Source of the DNA: Oscillospiraceae bacterium
GTDB taxonomy: Bacteria > Bacillota > Clostridia > Oscillospirales > Ruminococcaceae
Length of the DNA: 48,164 nt
Assembly (NCBI GenBank): GCA_900757485.1
Contig: CAAEOA010000201.1
Location: 1-48,164 of the forward strand
Direction of reading: 5' to 3'
Numbering within the stretch: the stretch's first letter is position 1; every line of letters starts with the position of its first letter. This document shows positions 24,331-32,188 of this stretch, piece after piece. The position numbers and the translations under genes are program-made. The notes under the pieces are model-generated. The model did no database searches, was not told where the DNA came from, and saw only the letters and a list, made by a program, of their open reading frames with translations.

Positions 24331-24430
24331 TAATTAAAATGACAAGTCAAAATTTTCCTTTCATTCCGAATGCGATCCGACATCCGCAGTATTTATTAAT
24401 AAATAATTCATATTTTACACTGCAATATTT

Positions 24431-24573
24431 ATTATAATAAAAAGCAAGGCAGATGCATTTGCATCTGCACGCCGCACAAAATGCGGCTTTGACGGCACAA
24501 TGTGCCGATGCTTTTCTATTGTTATGCCGCTTCACTTCGTTTCACGAGGTGTTTGCATTATAATAAAAAGCAA
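24431..24573 (+). repeat. Multi-hairpin repeat, copy R3, with 17-bp direct repeat ends
   Basis: ATTATAATAAAAAGCAA occurs at 24431-24447 and again at 24557-24573. Between the two lie hairpin A GCAGATGC/GCATCTGC (24449-24468), hairpin B GCCGCA/TGCGGC (24471-24487) and hairpin C CGGCAC/GTGCCG (24493-24507). CTTTTCTATTG follows, and then a weaker hairpin. It aligns with R1 (9981-10099) with compensating stem changes. It lies directly upstream of the metY-like gene. No gene is present between 24083 and 24609. Confidence 0.75.
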
Positions 24574-24609
24574 AGTGATTTGACTGCGTGAAAGGAATGA
24601 ACTCGTTGT

Positions 24610-25893
24610 ATGAACAAAGAATATAAACTTGCGACCATAGCGATACACGGAGGATATCAGACGGAGCCTACCACCAAGTCGGTGGCGGTACCTCTTTATC
24701 AAACAAATGCCTATGAGTTCGATAGTACGGAACATGCCAAAAATCTGTTCGAATTGAAAGAGGACGGAAATATCTATACACGCTTGACCAATCCGACTAA
24801 TGCGGTATTGGAACAACGCATTGCGGAGTTGGATGGCGGCGTCGGAGCAGTTGCGTTTTCGTCAGGACATGCGGCTATTTTCGGGACACTTGCCAATTTG
24901 TGCTCTGCCGGGGATGAAATCGTGGCATCAAACGCTATTTACGGCGGAGCGATTAATATGCTAGGTGTTTCATTGGATCGCTTGGGAATCAAAGTAACCT
25001 TTGTTGATCCCGATGATTTCGACGCATGGGAATCTGCTGTCAGTGAAAAAACCAAAGCATTGTTTTTTGAAATCGTAGGAAATCCGAATGCAAATGTGGC
25101 AGATATTGAAAAAATAGCTGCAGTCGGTCATAAATACGGGATACCGGTGATCGCGGATTCCACCTTTACCACTCCTTATCTCTGCCGCCCGATTGCATTT
25201 GGGGCGGATATTGTGATTCATTCCGCAACCAAATTTTTAGGAGGACACTCCAATGCGATGAGCGGGATTGTAGTGGACAGTGGAAATTTTATATATAAAG
25301 ATAATGTGCGTTTCCCGTTGTATAACCAGCCTGATCAAAGTTATCACGGCATGGTGTTTGCGGATTTGGGCAAGGCGGCGTTTATCTCTCGTCTCAGGAC
25401 TTTGATTCTGCGGGATTTCGGCGCGTGCAGTTCACCTTTTAACTCTTTCATGGTGTTGCAGGGAGTGGAAACCCTTCCTCTGCGGATGCAGAAGCATTGT
25501 GAAAATGCGCGGAAGGTTGCTGAATTTTTGGAGCAAAATCCGCAGGTGGATTTTGTAAATTATCCGGGATTGCCGAGCAGTCCGTATTATGAGTTAAGCA
25601 AAAAATACCTGCCGAACGGCAGTGGTTCTGTATTTACTTTCGGACTGAAGGGCGGCAGAAAGGCAGGCGCTGCATTTATCGATAGTCTGAAGCTATTAAA
25701 GAACGTAGCAAATGTGGGAGATATTCGTTCGTTGGTGATTCATCCGGCAACGACCACGCATAGTCAGCTGACTGCTGAACAGTTAGAGGCTGCGGGAATT
25801 ACAGAAGGTACGATCCGTTTGTCTATCGGCATAGAGGATATCTCGGACATTTTGGAGGATTTGGATCAGGCTATCACCCATGCGGCAGTGTAA
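24610..25893 (+). CDS. metY: O-acetylhomoserine sulfhydrylase/aminocarboxypropyltransferase family
   Basis: 427-aa PLP enzyme of the Cys/Met metabolism family, converting O-acetylhomoserine and sulfide (or methanethiol) to homocysteine or methionine. The PLP lysine is Lys208 in IHSATKFLGGHSNAMSG. TIAIHGGY, YTRLTNPTNAVLE, FSSGHAAIFGT, ADSTFTTPYLCRPIAFGAD and the C-terminal SLVIHPATTTHSQL are all family landmarks. The length (about 425 aa) favours MetY over the shorter MetB/MetC group. The ATG at 24610 is preceded by GAAAGGAATGAACTCGTTGT. I see no SAM riboswitch or T-box upstream, only hairpin repeat R3. Confidence 0.92.
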   Translation: MNKEYKLATIAIHGGYQTEPTTKSVAVPLYQTNAYEFDSTEHAKNLFELKEDGNIYTRLTNPTNAVLEQRIAELDGGVGAVAFSSGHAAIFGTLANLCSAGDEIVASNAIYGGAINMLGVSLDRLGIKVTFVDPDDFDAWESAVSEKTKALFFEIVGNPNANVADIEKIAAVGHKYGIPVIADSTFTTPYLCRPIAFGADIVIHSATKFLGGHSNAMSGIVVDSGNFIYKDNVRFPLYNQPDQSYHGMVFADLGKAAFISRLRTLILRDFGACSSPFNSFMVLQGVETLPLRMQKHCENARKVAEFLEQNPQVDFVNYPGLPSSPYYELSKKYLPNGSGSVFTFGLKGGRKAGAAFIDSLKLLKNVANVGDIRSLVIHPATTTHSQLTAEQLEAAGITEGTIRLSIGIEDISDILEDLDQAITHAAV

Positions 25894-25956
25894 AAACGAT
25901 GTTGGAATGAGACGGGCGGATGGCAGAATGAGGGGTAAAAAAGGAATGATGGCGTT

Positions 25957-26661
25957 ATGATTTATATTACCGGTGATTTGCACGGGGAGATCGAACGGCT
26001 GGAAAGCAAAGCAGTCAAAAAATTAAAAAAAGGCGATACGCTGATTGTTTGCGGAGATTTTGGCTTTGTTTGGGATGGCTCTGAGCGTGAAAAAAAGGTA
26101 CTGAAAAAATTAGGAAAGCAAAAATACCGCATCCTATTTGTTGCCGGCTGTCATGACAATTACGATTTACTGGAATCTTACCCTACAATCGAATTGTGCG
26201 GCGGACAGGTACGGCAGATATCAGGGAATTTGTATGAACTTTTGCGCGGCGAAGTATATGAAATTGACGGAAAAACCGTGTTTGCGTTCGGTGGCGGAAC
26301 CAGTGACGATGAGCATCTTCGCGAGGAGGGCGTGACGTGGTGGAAGAATGAAATGCCCGACGATACCGAATATGAGCGGGCGATTCAAAACCTTGCCGCG
26401 CATCATAACGAAATTGATTACATTGTGACTCATGACATGTCGACATCGATGAAACAATTTATCAATATTAAAGAGAACGATAATGAGGTAGAAAAAATTC
26501 ATGCTTTTTTAAATGCGCTCAGTAAAAATGTTAAGTTTGGTTATTGGTTTTTTGGAAAATATCATCAGGACAAACAAATTCCTCCGCGTTATTATGCGAT
26601 GTTCCGGAATGTAATTTTAGCGCCGGGACAGGAAGTAAAAAAGAAAAAATCGGCGCATTGA
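25957..26661 (+). CDS. Metallophosphoesterase family protein with altered metal ligands
   Basis: 234-aa calcineurin-like phosphoesterase fold. Motifs: GDLHG (Asp7, His9), GDFG (Asp34), then AGCHDN (64-68) where the family has GNHD/E, so the metal-ligand Asn is Cys65. VTHD (His159) follows, then GKYH (200-203) where GHxH is usual, so one His is Lys201. Two of the seven usual metal ligands are therefore changed. Activity may be reduced or altered. The C-terminus is basic (VKKKKSAH). AAAAAAGGAATGATGGCGTT precedes the ATG at 25957. It follows the metY-like gene by 63 bp and ends at a strong terminator. Confidence 0.9.
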   Translation: MIYITGDLHGEIERLESKAVKKLKKGDTLIVCGDFGFVWDGSEREKKVLKKLGKQKYRILFVAGCHDNYDLLESYPTIELCGGQVRQISGNLYELLRGEVYEIDGKTVFAFGGGTSDDEHLREEGVTWWKNEMPDDTEYERAIQNLAAHHNEIDYIVTHDMSTSMKQFINIKENDNEVEKIHAFLNALSKNVKFGYWFFGKYHQDKQIPPRYYAMFRNVILAPGQEVKKKKSAH

Positions 26662-26674
26662 GGATATATTAAAA

Positions 26675-26718
26675 AAACACACCGCAGACTGACACGGAGT
26701 CTGCGGTGTGTTTTTAGT
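26675..26718 (+). terminator. Strong terminator after the phosphoesterase gene
   Basis: AAACACACCGCAGACT (26675-26690) pairs perfectly with AGTCTGCGGTGTGTTT (26698-26713), then TTA. The A-run upstream allows use from the minus strand too. Confidence 0.92.
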
Positions 26719-26741
26719 TTGAAGGTATAATATTTATGTGT

Positions 26742-26966
26742 CTATTTTGTAAGATTGCGTGGATAAGGTTTTTTGTCATCTGTTAGCTCCGCCAAATAGT
26801 CCATACTGGTATCAAGCGCTATTGCTAATTTTCTGCATTGTTCAAAAGTATAATACCTTTTTCCGTTTTCAATCTTTGAATAATCGCTTTGATCAATACC
26901 TGTCATCATTTGTATTTTTATCTGTGTGTATCCTTTTTCTTTGCGAAGTTCTTTTAGTCTAGTCAT
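26742..26966 (-). CDS. Xre/Cro-type helix-turn-helix regulator
   Basis: 74 aa, a bare HTH_3 domain: MTRLKELRKEKGYTQIKIQMMTGIDQSDYSKIENGKRYYTFEQCRKLAIALDTSMDYLAELTDDKKPYPRNLTK. The recognition helix region is DQSDYSKIENG. The start ATG at 26966 lies 12 nt after AAAGGG in AAAGGGATGCTCATATCT; the longer frame to 26996 is not supported. It is divergent from the interrupted zinc-ribbon gene at 27088 with a shared 121-bp control region, so it may repress that gene and itself. Targets are unknown. Confidence 0.9.
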   Translation of the reverse strand: MTRLKELRKEKGYTQIKIQMMTGIDQSDYSKIENGKRYYTFEQCRKLAIALDTSMDYLAELTDDKKPYPRNLTK

Positions 26967-27023
26967 AGATATGAGCATCCCTTTCAAACTTATCACTCAA
27001 CCATATTATGTCAAATCTCCCTA

Positions 27024-27052
27024 TTGTAATTATGGTTAAATTGACCTATAAT
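27024..27052 (+). promoter_or_regulatory. Promoter for the interrupted zinc-ribbon gene
   Basis: TTGTAA (27024-27029), a 17-bp spacer and TATAAT (27047-27052), 35 bp before the ATG at 27088. Confidence 0.6.
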
Positions 27053-27087
27053 ATGAATTGTGATTAAAATAAGGAAGGGTGATTATT

Positions 27088-27366
27088 ATGGCTGAGTTTT
27101 GCTTGAAATGCTGAAACGAAATCAATAAAACAGATGATCCGGCAAGTAAATATATTCTTTCTAAGGAATTAGATTTGTGCGAAGGGTGCGGAAAGCGGAC
27201 ACATGTTATTGTTGCACAACGTAAGATTTATTATCGACACAAACTTCGATTTGTGATTTTACCTTTTAAAATAGTATATAAGATTTTATACATTGTATGG
27301 CGCATTCTCATTTTGCCATATATCATTTATCAATACAGAAAAAGTCAAAGGGATGGCAAAAATTAA
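27088..27366 (+). pseudogene. Small zinc-ribbon protein gene interrupted by in-frame TGA at codon 9
   Basis: With the ribosome binding site AAGGAAGGGTGATTATT, the ATG at 27088 opens MAEFCLKC, then TGA (27112-27114). The frame then continues for 83 codons: NEINKTDDPASKYILSKELDLCEGCGKRTHV, a basic stretch and a hydrophobic C-terminal part (FVILPFKIVYKILYIVWRILILPYIIYQY). Two CxxC pairs (FCLKC and LCEGC) form the expected zinc ribbon. I recall homologues with Trp at the TGA position (KCWN), so this looks like a TGG to TGA change. A TTG at 27175 could start only the C-terminal part. The rest of the frame shows no further decay. Alternatives are readthrough or a sequencing error. Confidence 0.7.
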
Positions 27367-27424
27367 AAAAACTTCCGCGTTTTGTCTGCTTCTCCGAAAA
27401 TCCTTTGGAAACCTACATTTTTGC

Positions 27425-27453
27425 TTGATTTGAAAGAGGTATTGTGGTATACT
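27425..27453 (+). promoter_or_regulatory. Sigma-A promoter of ileS
   Basis: TTGATT (27425-27430), a 17-bp spacer and TATACT (27448-27453). The leader to the ileS start is about 140 nt, and I found no T-box core (no GGTACCGCG-like motif) in it. Confidence 0.75.
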
Positions 27454-27595
27454 AAATGCAATATGGGTATTTGCGGGCAAGCGGCGAAAAAAATGTCCTT
27501 GCAGAGCATTCGGCAGAGAAATTTTATATGAATCCATTCGTTTTGAAATTTCGATGTGCGGCTGCTTTCGGCGCAAGAAAGGAATGAACAGTTTC

Positions 27596-30500
27596 ATGAA
27601 AGACTCATTTAACCCGGCGTATTCCTTTGTTCCGAATGAGGAAAAGGTGCTGGAGTTTTGGGAGCAAAACAAAAGTTTTGAGGCGCTTCGGAAGAAGAAT
27701 GCCAAAGGAAAAAAATATCGTTTTATTGACGGACCGATTACCGCGAACAATCCGATGGGTGTTCACCATGCATGGGGACGTACTTTGAAGGATGTTTTTC
27801 TGCGGTATAAAGCCATGAATGGCTATCAGAGCCATTACCGCAACGGTTTTGACGGACAGGGCTTGTGGGTTGAAGTCGAAGTGGAAAAAGAACTGGGCTT
27901 TAATTCGAAAAAAGATATTGAAGTTTACGGATTGGACAAGTTCTCCGAAAAATGTATCGAACGGGTACAGCGTTTCAGTAAGGTGATTATGGAACAATCC
28001 AAGCGTTTGGGACAGTGGATGGATTGGGATAATTCTTACTACACTTATAAAGATAATAACATCACCGGAATCTGGCAGGTGCTGAAAAAATGCCATGATC
28101 ATGGTTGGGTAAAGCAGATTTACAAGCCAATGCCGTGGTGTCCTCGCTGCGGGACCTCTTTGTCTGAGCATGAAATGTCAGGCTCCTATAAAGAAATCGA
28201 GCATACTGCGGTGTTCTTTAAGGTGCCGCTTGCGGACAAAAGCGCATATATGCTGGTTTGGACAACGACACCCTGGACATTAACCGCAAACGTCGCATTG
28301 GCGGTTCATCCCGAATTAAGCTATGTAAAAGCAAAGCTGGAGGGAGAAGATGTCCCGCTGATCATGGGGAAAAATTATTTTACCCAAAAGTTTGCTTCCA
28401 AGGGTGAAATTTTGCAGGAATACAAAGGGGAAGAACTCGCAGGATTAGAGTATGAGACCTGTTTTCCGGAGCTTCCGCTGCAAAACGGTGTGGATCATCA
28501 TATTGTTTGTTGGGAAGAAGTCAGCGGCGAAGAGGGCTGCGGAATCGTACACATAGCGCCGGGATGCGGTGCAGAGGACTTTGAACTCGGCAAACGGGAA
28601 AACTTAGACGTTTTGGTGCCGGTGGATGAAAACGGTATTTTGTTGCCCTCTTGTGGATTCTTAAGCGGATTAGAAGCAGGAGATGCACGTGAAGCGGTGT
28701 TTGAAGCACTGAAAGAACGCGGGAAAATGTTTTATACCCATAAAATCGTTCATAGCTATCCAGTATGTTGGCGTTGTAAAAAAGAGGTTATTTTCCGCTG
28801 CGTAAAAGAATGGGCAATTGATGTGGAAGAGTTGCGCCCTCAGTTGATAGCCAATGCAAATAAGGTGAAATGGAATCCTCCGTATCAAGGCAAGCGAATG
28901 CTTGACTGGCTGAATAATATGTCCGACTGGAATATTTCCAGAAAGCGTTTTTACGGATTGCCGCTGCCGTTCTATCCATGTGAAGAATGCGGCGAATTGA
29001 CCGTTATCGGTTCGGTGGAGGAATTAAGGAAGCTTGCGGTTCATCCGGAGAAGGTTGACGCGCTGCCCCATCTGCATCGTCCCTGGATTGATGAGATAGA
29101 GATTGTCTGTCCTCACTGCGGCAAGCCGGTAAAACGGGTGCCGGAGGTAGGAGACGTTTGGCTGGATGCCGGAATCGTCCCCTTTACCACTTTGAAGTAC
29201 TTTGAGGACAGAGAATATTGGAAAGAATATTTCCCGGCAGAATATGTTGTGGAGATGAAGGAACAGGTTCGTTTGTGGTTCTATTCGATGCTGTTCATGA
29301 GCACGGTATTGGTCGGAGAGCCGCCGTATGAGCAGGTAGGCACTCACGGCATGGTAACTGCCGAGGACGGCAGCCGCTTCTCTAAGACCGGATTTATGAT
29401 TAAATTCGACGAGGCGGCAGATAAGATCGGCGCCGATGCCTCCCGGTATATTTTTGCCTCCTCCCCGATGTCCACTGATGTGCGGTTTGGATTTACGCTG
29501 GGCGACGGCGCAAAACGGAAGCTGCTGTCTTTCTGGAATTTGTCCACCTTCTTTGCAACTTACGCAGAGGTAGACAAGCTGTATTTGGATAATCTTGATT
29601 TTGACTTTGATTCTCTTTGTTTGGTAGACCGTTGGCTGGTCGTTCTGGTAAACAACTTTATTTCAGAAGCAACTGCGGCGATGGAAAACTATTCTACCAA
29701 AGATATCATGACAAAATTCGAGAAAGTGGTTGACGATATCTCTAACTTCTATATCCGTGTTAACCGTAGACGGTTCTGGAAAATCGGTGATGATCAGGAC
29801 AAGAAGACAGCGTATAAAGTGATGCTGTATGCAATTCGCACCATTGACCAGATTATGGCGCCGATTATTCCGTTTATTACCGAACACGTTTGGCAGGAAG
29901 TGATTCGCCGGTACTCCAATGAGGCGGCGGAATCGGTGCATCTGAGTGATTGGCCGAAGGTAATGGCACAGGTGGATGTGCAGGACGGTGTTTTGGCACA
30001 GGTAGGTGAGGTCCGTGACATCATTTCGCTGGTGCTCAAGGTTCGTAACGAGAAACAGCTGAGAATCCGTCAGCCGCTCAATCAGCTTTATATCTGTGCT
30101 GATTCCGGCGTGGTTACCATTCCGGAAGAGTTGACGGCCATTCTGCTTAGTGAAATCAATATGAAACAGGTTACTTTCCTGACAGATACTTCGATGTTGG
30201 AAGATAATGTTGCAGTACTGAACTTTAAATTGGCAGGAAGCGCGCTGAAAGCAGATGTCAACAAAGTGAAGGAATTGCTGAACGGTTTGTCCGCAGCAGA
30301 GATGCAGTCGGTTGTAGAACAGATCAAGGCAAACGGTTCTGTTAATATACCGGGTTATGATCACGCTGTCGATGCAGCGATATTTGAGCTGAAGGCTGTT
30401 CCGAAAGCCGATATTGCGGTCAGCAAAGAACGGGATATCACGGTCGGATTAGACATGGTTGTTACACCGGAACTATACAGTGAAGGCTGTTTGCGGGATA

Positions 30501-30736
30501 TTCTCCGTCAGTGTCAGGTGTTCCGGAAAGAGGCAGGCTTTAATGTTTCCGATCGCATAGAGGTGTATTTCGATTGTGAAGAAAAAGCCGGTAAGATTGT
30601 TGCCGACAACCGGGCGTATCTGGAAAGTGAATTGCTGGCTTCGGTGAATGAATCACATTTGTCTGCGCCTGACTTCACCGGTACCATTGAGATGGACGAT
30701 GAAAAGATTGCGGTTGAAATGAAAGTCAAAAATTAA
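27596..30736 (+). CDS. ileS: Isoleucine-tRNA ligase, class I with atypical KMSKS
   Basis: 1046-aa class I synthetase. The start is the ATG at 27596 (MKDSFNPAYSF), 12 nt after GGA in AAAGGAATGAACAGTTTC; earlier ATGs overlap the ribosome binding site. The HIGH region reads NNPMGVHHAWG (55-58 = GVHH). The KMSKS loop reads SRFSKTG (594-599) in EDGSRFSKTGFMIKFDEAADKIGADASRYI, keeping the second Lys but not the first. A CP1 editing domain (about 190-400, with LVWTTTPWTLTANVALAVHP) is present. Cys clusters CPRCG, CWRCKKE, CEECG and CPHCG may bind zinc. The C-terminal anticodon-binding part is long. This matches the eukaryote-like IleRS group that databases sometimes call only class I tRNA ligase. 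A Val or Leu assignment is less likely. Confidence 0.9.
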   Translation: MKDSFNPAYSFVPNEEKVLEFWEQNKSFEALRKKNAKGKKYRFIDGPITANNPMGVHHAWGRTLKDVFLRYKAMNGYQSHYRNGFDGQGLWVEVEVEKELGFNSKKDIEVYGLDKFSEKCIERVQRFSKVIMEQSKRLGQWMDWDNSYYTYKDNNITGIWQVLKKCHDHGWVKQIYKPMPWCPRCGTSLSEHEMSGSYKEIEHTAVFFKVPLADKSAYMLVWTTTPWTLTANVALAVHPELSYVKAKLEGEDVPLIMGKNYFTQKFASKGEILQEYKGEELAGLEYETCFPELPLQNGVDHHIVCWEEVSGEEGCGIVHIAPGCGAEDFELGKRENLDVLVPVDENGILLPSCGFLSGLEAGDAREAVFEALKERGKMFYTHKIVHSYPVCWRCKKEVIFRCVKEWAIDVEELRPQLIANANKVKWNPPYQGKRMLDWLNNMSDWNISRKRFYGLPLPFYPCEECGELTVIGSVEELRKLAVHPEKVDALPHLHRPWIDEIEIVCPHCGKPVKRVPEVGDVWLDAGIVPFTTLKYFEDREYWKEYFPAEYVVEMKEQVRLWFYSMLFMSTVLVGEPPYEQVGTHGMVTAEDGSRFSKTGFMIKFDEAADKIGADASRYIFASSPMSTDVRFGFTLGDGAKRKLLSFWNLSTFFATYAEVDKLYLDNLDFDFDSLCLVDRWLVVLVNNFISEATAAMENYSTKDIMTKFEKVVDDISNFYIRVNRRRFWKIGDDQDKKTAYKVMLYAIRTIDQIMAPIIPFITEHVWQEVIRRYSNEAAESVHLSDWPKVMAQVDVQDGVLAQVGEVRDIISLVLKVRNEKQLRIRQPLNQLYICADSGVVTIPEELTAILLSEINMKQVTFLTDTSMLEDNVAVLNFKLAGSALKADVNKVKELLNGLSAAEMQSVVEQIKANGSVNIPGYDHAVDAAIFELKAVPKADIAVSKERDITVGLDMVVTPELYSEGCLRDILRQCQVFRKEAGFNVSDRIEVYFDCEEKAGKIVADNRAYLESELLASVNESHLSAPDFTGTIEMDDEKIAVEMKVKN

Positions 30737-30745
30737 TTTTACTAT

Positions 30746-30823
30746 CGCAAATACACTGCGGTGTGTTGTCGAATGACAGAAATTTATTCTTGTTGAAAAC
30801 TCTGGAGTATTTGCGGATTTTTT
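30746..30823 (+). terminator. Possible long-loop terminator of ileS
   Basis: CGCAAATAC (30746-30754) pairs perfectly with GTATTTGCG (30807-30815), followed by GATTTTTT. The 52-nt interior can form small hairpins. The loop is long for a terminator, hence the low score. Confidence 0.4.
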
Positions 30824-30910
30824 GGGAAAGCTTATATAAAATAAAAATAACTGCGACTGGGAATAAAATATTGTGTAACCAAACAAAAATATGAACACGT
30901 AGTTAATTTA

Positions 30911-30951
30911 TTGACAAACTTCTTGAAAAATCGGGTATAACAGAGTAAAAT
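30911..30951 (+). promoter_or_regulatory. Promoter region of the GAPDH gene
   Basis: Two overlapping options: TTGACA (30911-30916) with TATAAC (30936-30941) at 19 bp, or TTGAAA (30923-30928) with TAAAAT (30946-30951) at 17 bp. Both are 35-75 bp before the start. The preceding 30824-30910 is AT-rich with no gene. Confidence 0.65.
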
Positions 30952-30985
30952 AATAAAAGACTCAAATATATTGGAGGGTATCATT

Positions 30986-31999
30986 ATGTCAGTAAAAGTT
31001 GCTATTAATGGTTTTGGCAGAATTGGCCGTTTGGCTTTCCGTCAGATGTTTGGCGCAGAGGGTTATGATGTTGTTGCTATCAACGACCTCACCGATCCGA
31101 AAATGTTGGCTCATTTATTAAAATATGACTCTGCTCAGGGTCGTTATGCAAAAGCGGATACCGTTGTTGCAAAAGAAAGCTCTATCGTTGTTGACGGTAA
31201 GGAAATCCAGATTTATTCTGAGAAAAATGCTGCTGATCTTCCTTGGGGCAAAATCGGCGTAGACGTTGTTTTGGAGTGCACCGGTTTTTATACCTCTAAG
31301 GCAAAGGCACAGGCTCACATTGACGCCGGTGCAAAGAAAGTTGTTATCTCCGCTCCGGCAGGAAATGATCTGCCTACTATCGTTTACAGCGTAAACGAAA
31401 ACACATTGACCAAAGAGGATAAAATTATTTCCGCTGCTTCCTGCACCACAAACTGCTTGGCTCCGATGGCAAATGCACTGAACAAATTGGCTCCGATCGT
31501 AAAAGGCTTCATGACCACGATCCATGCTTATACCGGTGATCAGATGGTGCTCGACGGACCGCATCGTAAAGGCGATCTCCGCCGTGCTCGTGCTGCTGCT
31601 GTGAACATTGTTCCGAACTCTACCGGTGCTGCAAAAGCAATCGGTTTGGTTATTCCGGAATTGGCAGGCAAATTGGATGGCGCTGCACAGCGTGTTCCTG
31701 TTCCGACCGGTTCTACTACTGAACTCGTTGCAGTTGTATACAAATCCGTAACCAAAGAGGAAGTTAATGCTGCAATGAAAGCTGCTGCTTCTGCATCCTT
31801 TGGATACAATGAAGATGAAATTGTTTCTTCTGATATCGTCGGTATCACTTACGGATCTCTGTTTGATGCAACTCAGACCAAAGTTACTGAGCTGCCGAAC
31901 GGTCAGACTTTAGTAAAAATTGTTTCCTGGTATGATAATGAAAACTCCTATACCAGCCAGATGGTTCGTACCATTAAATATTTTGCTGAGTTAGGCTAA
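30986..31999 (+). CDS. gap: Glyceraldehyde-3-phosphate dehydrogenase, type I
   Basis: Glycolytic oxidation of glyceraldehyde-3-phosphate with NAD and phosphate. 337 aa from the ATG at 30986, 7-8 nt after GGAGGG. The Rossmann motif is AINGFGRIGRLAFRQ. Catalytic Cys153 lies in SAASCTTNCLAP and the partner His follows in MTTIHAYTGDQ. The phosphate site HRKGDLRRARAAAVNIVPNSTGAAKA and SWYDNENSYTSQMVRT complete the core. Base-level look suggests strong codon preference (many GCT, GTT, CGT), as expected for a highly expressed gene. It is monocistronic with its own promoter and terminator; no pgk follows. Confidence 0.98.
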   Translation: MSVKVAINGFGRIGRLAFRQMFGAEGYDVVAINDLTDPKMLAHLLKYDSAQGRYAKADTVVAKESSIVVDGKEIQIYSEKNAADLPWGKIGVDVVLECTGFYTSKAKAQAHIDAGAKKVVISAPAGNDLPTIVYSVNENTLTKEDKIISAASCTTNCLAPMANALNKLAPIVKGFMTTIHAYTGDQMVLDGPHRKGDLRRARAAAVNIVPNSTGAAKAIGLVIPELAGKLDGAAQRVPVPTGSTTELVAVVYKSVTKEEVNAAMKAAASASFGYNEDEIVSSDIVGITYGSLFDATQTKVTELPNGQTLVKIVSWYDNENSYTSQMVRTIKYFAELG

Positions 32000-32026
32000 G
32001 AAATACTGACTGAATATGTAAAAAAT

Positions 32027-32063
32027 AAAACCAAGCGGCCACACTGCTTGGTTTTATTTTTTT
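32027..32063 (+). terminator. Terminator of gap
   Basis: AAAACCAAGC (32027-32036) pairs with GCTTGGTTTT (32046-32055), followed by a T-run to 32063. Confidence 0.93.
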
Positions 32064-32102
32064 ACATGAATATAGTTGCGGATATTTTTTGCACAGATAC
32101 CC

Positions 32103-32132
32103 TTGCATATTTCCCATAAAGTATAGTACAAT
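32103..32132 (+). promoter_or_regulatory. Promoter of the kinase-like gene
   Basis: TTGCAT (32103-32108), an 18-bp spacer and TACAAT (32127-32132). Confidence 0.55.
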
Positions 32133-32188
32133 AAAAATATATGCAATGTAATTGATAGATTTGAGCGATAATCAAGAGAGGTTAGCCG

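Noticed and set aside
24431..24609. SAM riboswitch before the metY-like gene
   Set aside because: The hairpins follow the R1/R3 repeat pattern, not the S-box four-way junction with its conserved core.
26967..27087. Toxin-antitoxin system formed by the Xre gene and the divergent small gene
   Set aside because: The divergent product is a zinc-ribbon/hydrophobic protein unlike known toxins, and true pairs are normally co-directional.
27112..27114. UGA reassigned to Trp as an explanation for the interrupted gene
   Set aside because: TGA ends several normal genes here (the phosphatase before rimI, the antiporter, the GNAT, the Gx gene) at sensible family lengths, so the standard code applies.
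27175..27366. Independent gene starting at TTG 27175
   Set aside because: It starts in the middle of the zinc-ribbon domain and has no ribosome binding site; it is the downstream part of the interrupted gene.
27454..27595. T-box in the ileS leader
   Set aside because: No GGGTGGNACCGCG core and no terminator next to the start.
29663..30364. 233-codon antisense frame opposite the 3' part of ileS
   Set aside because: Low-complexity shadow translation with no start signal; ileS is intact across it.
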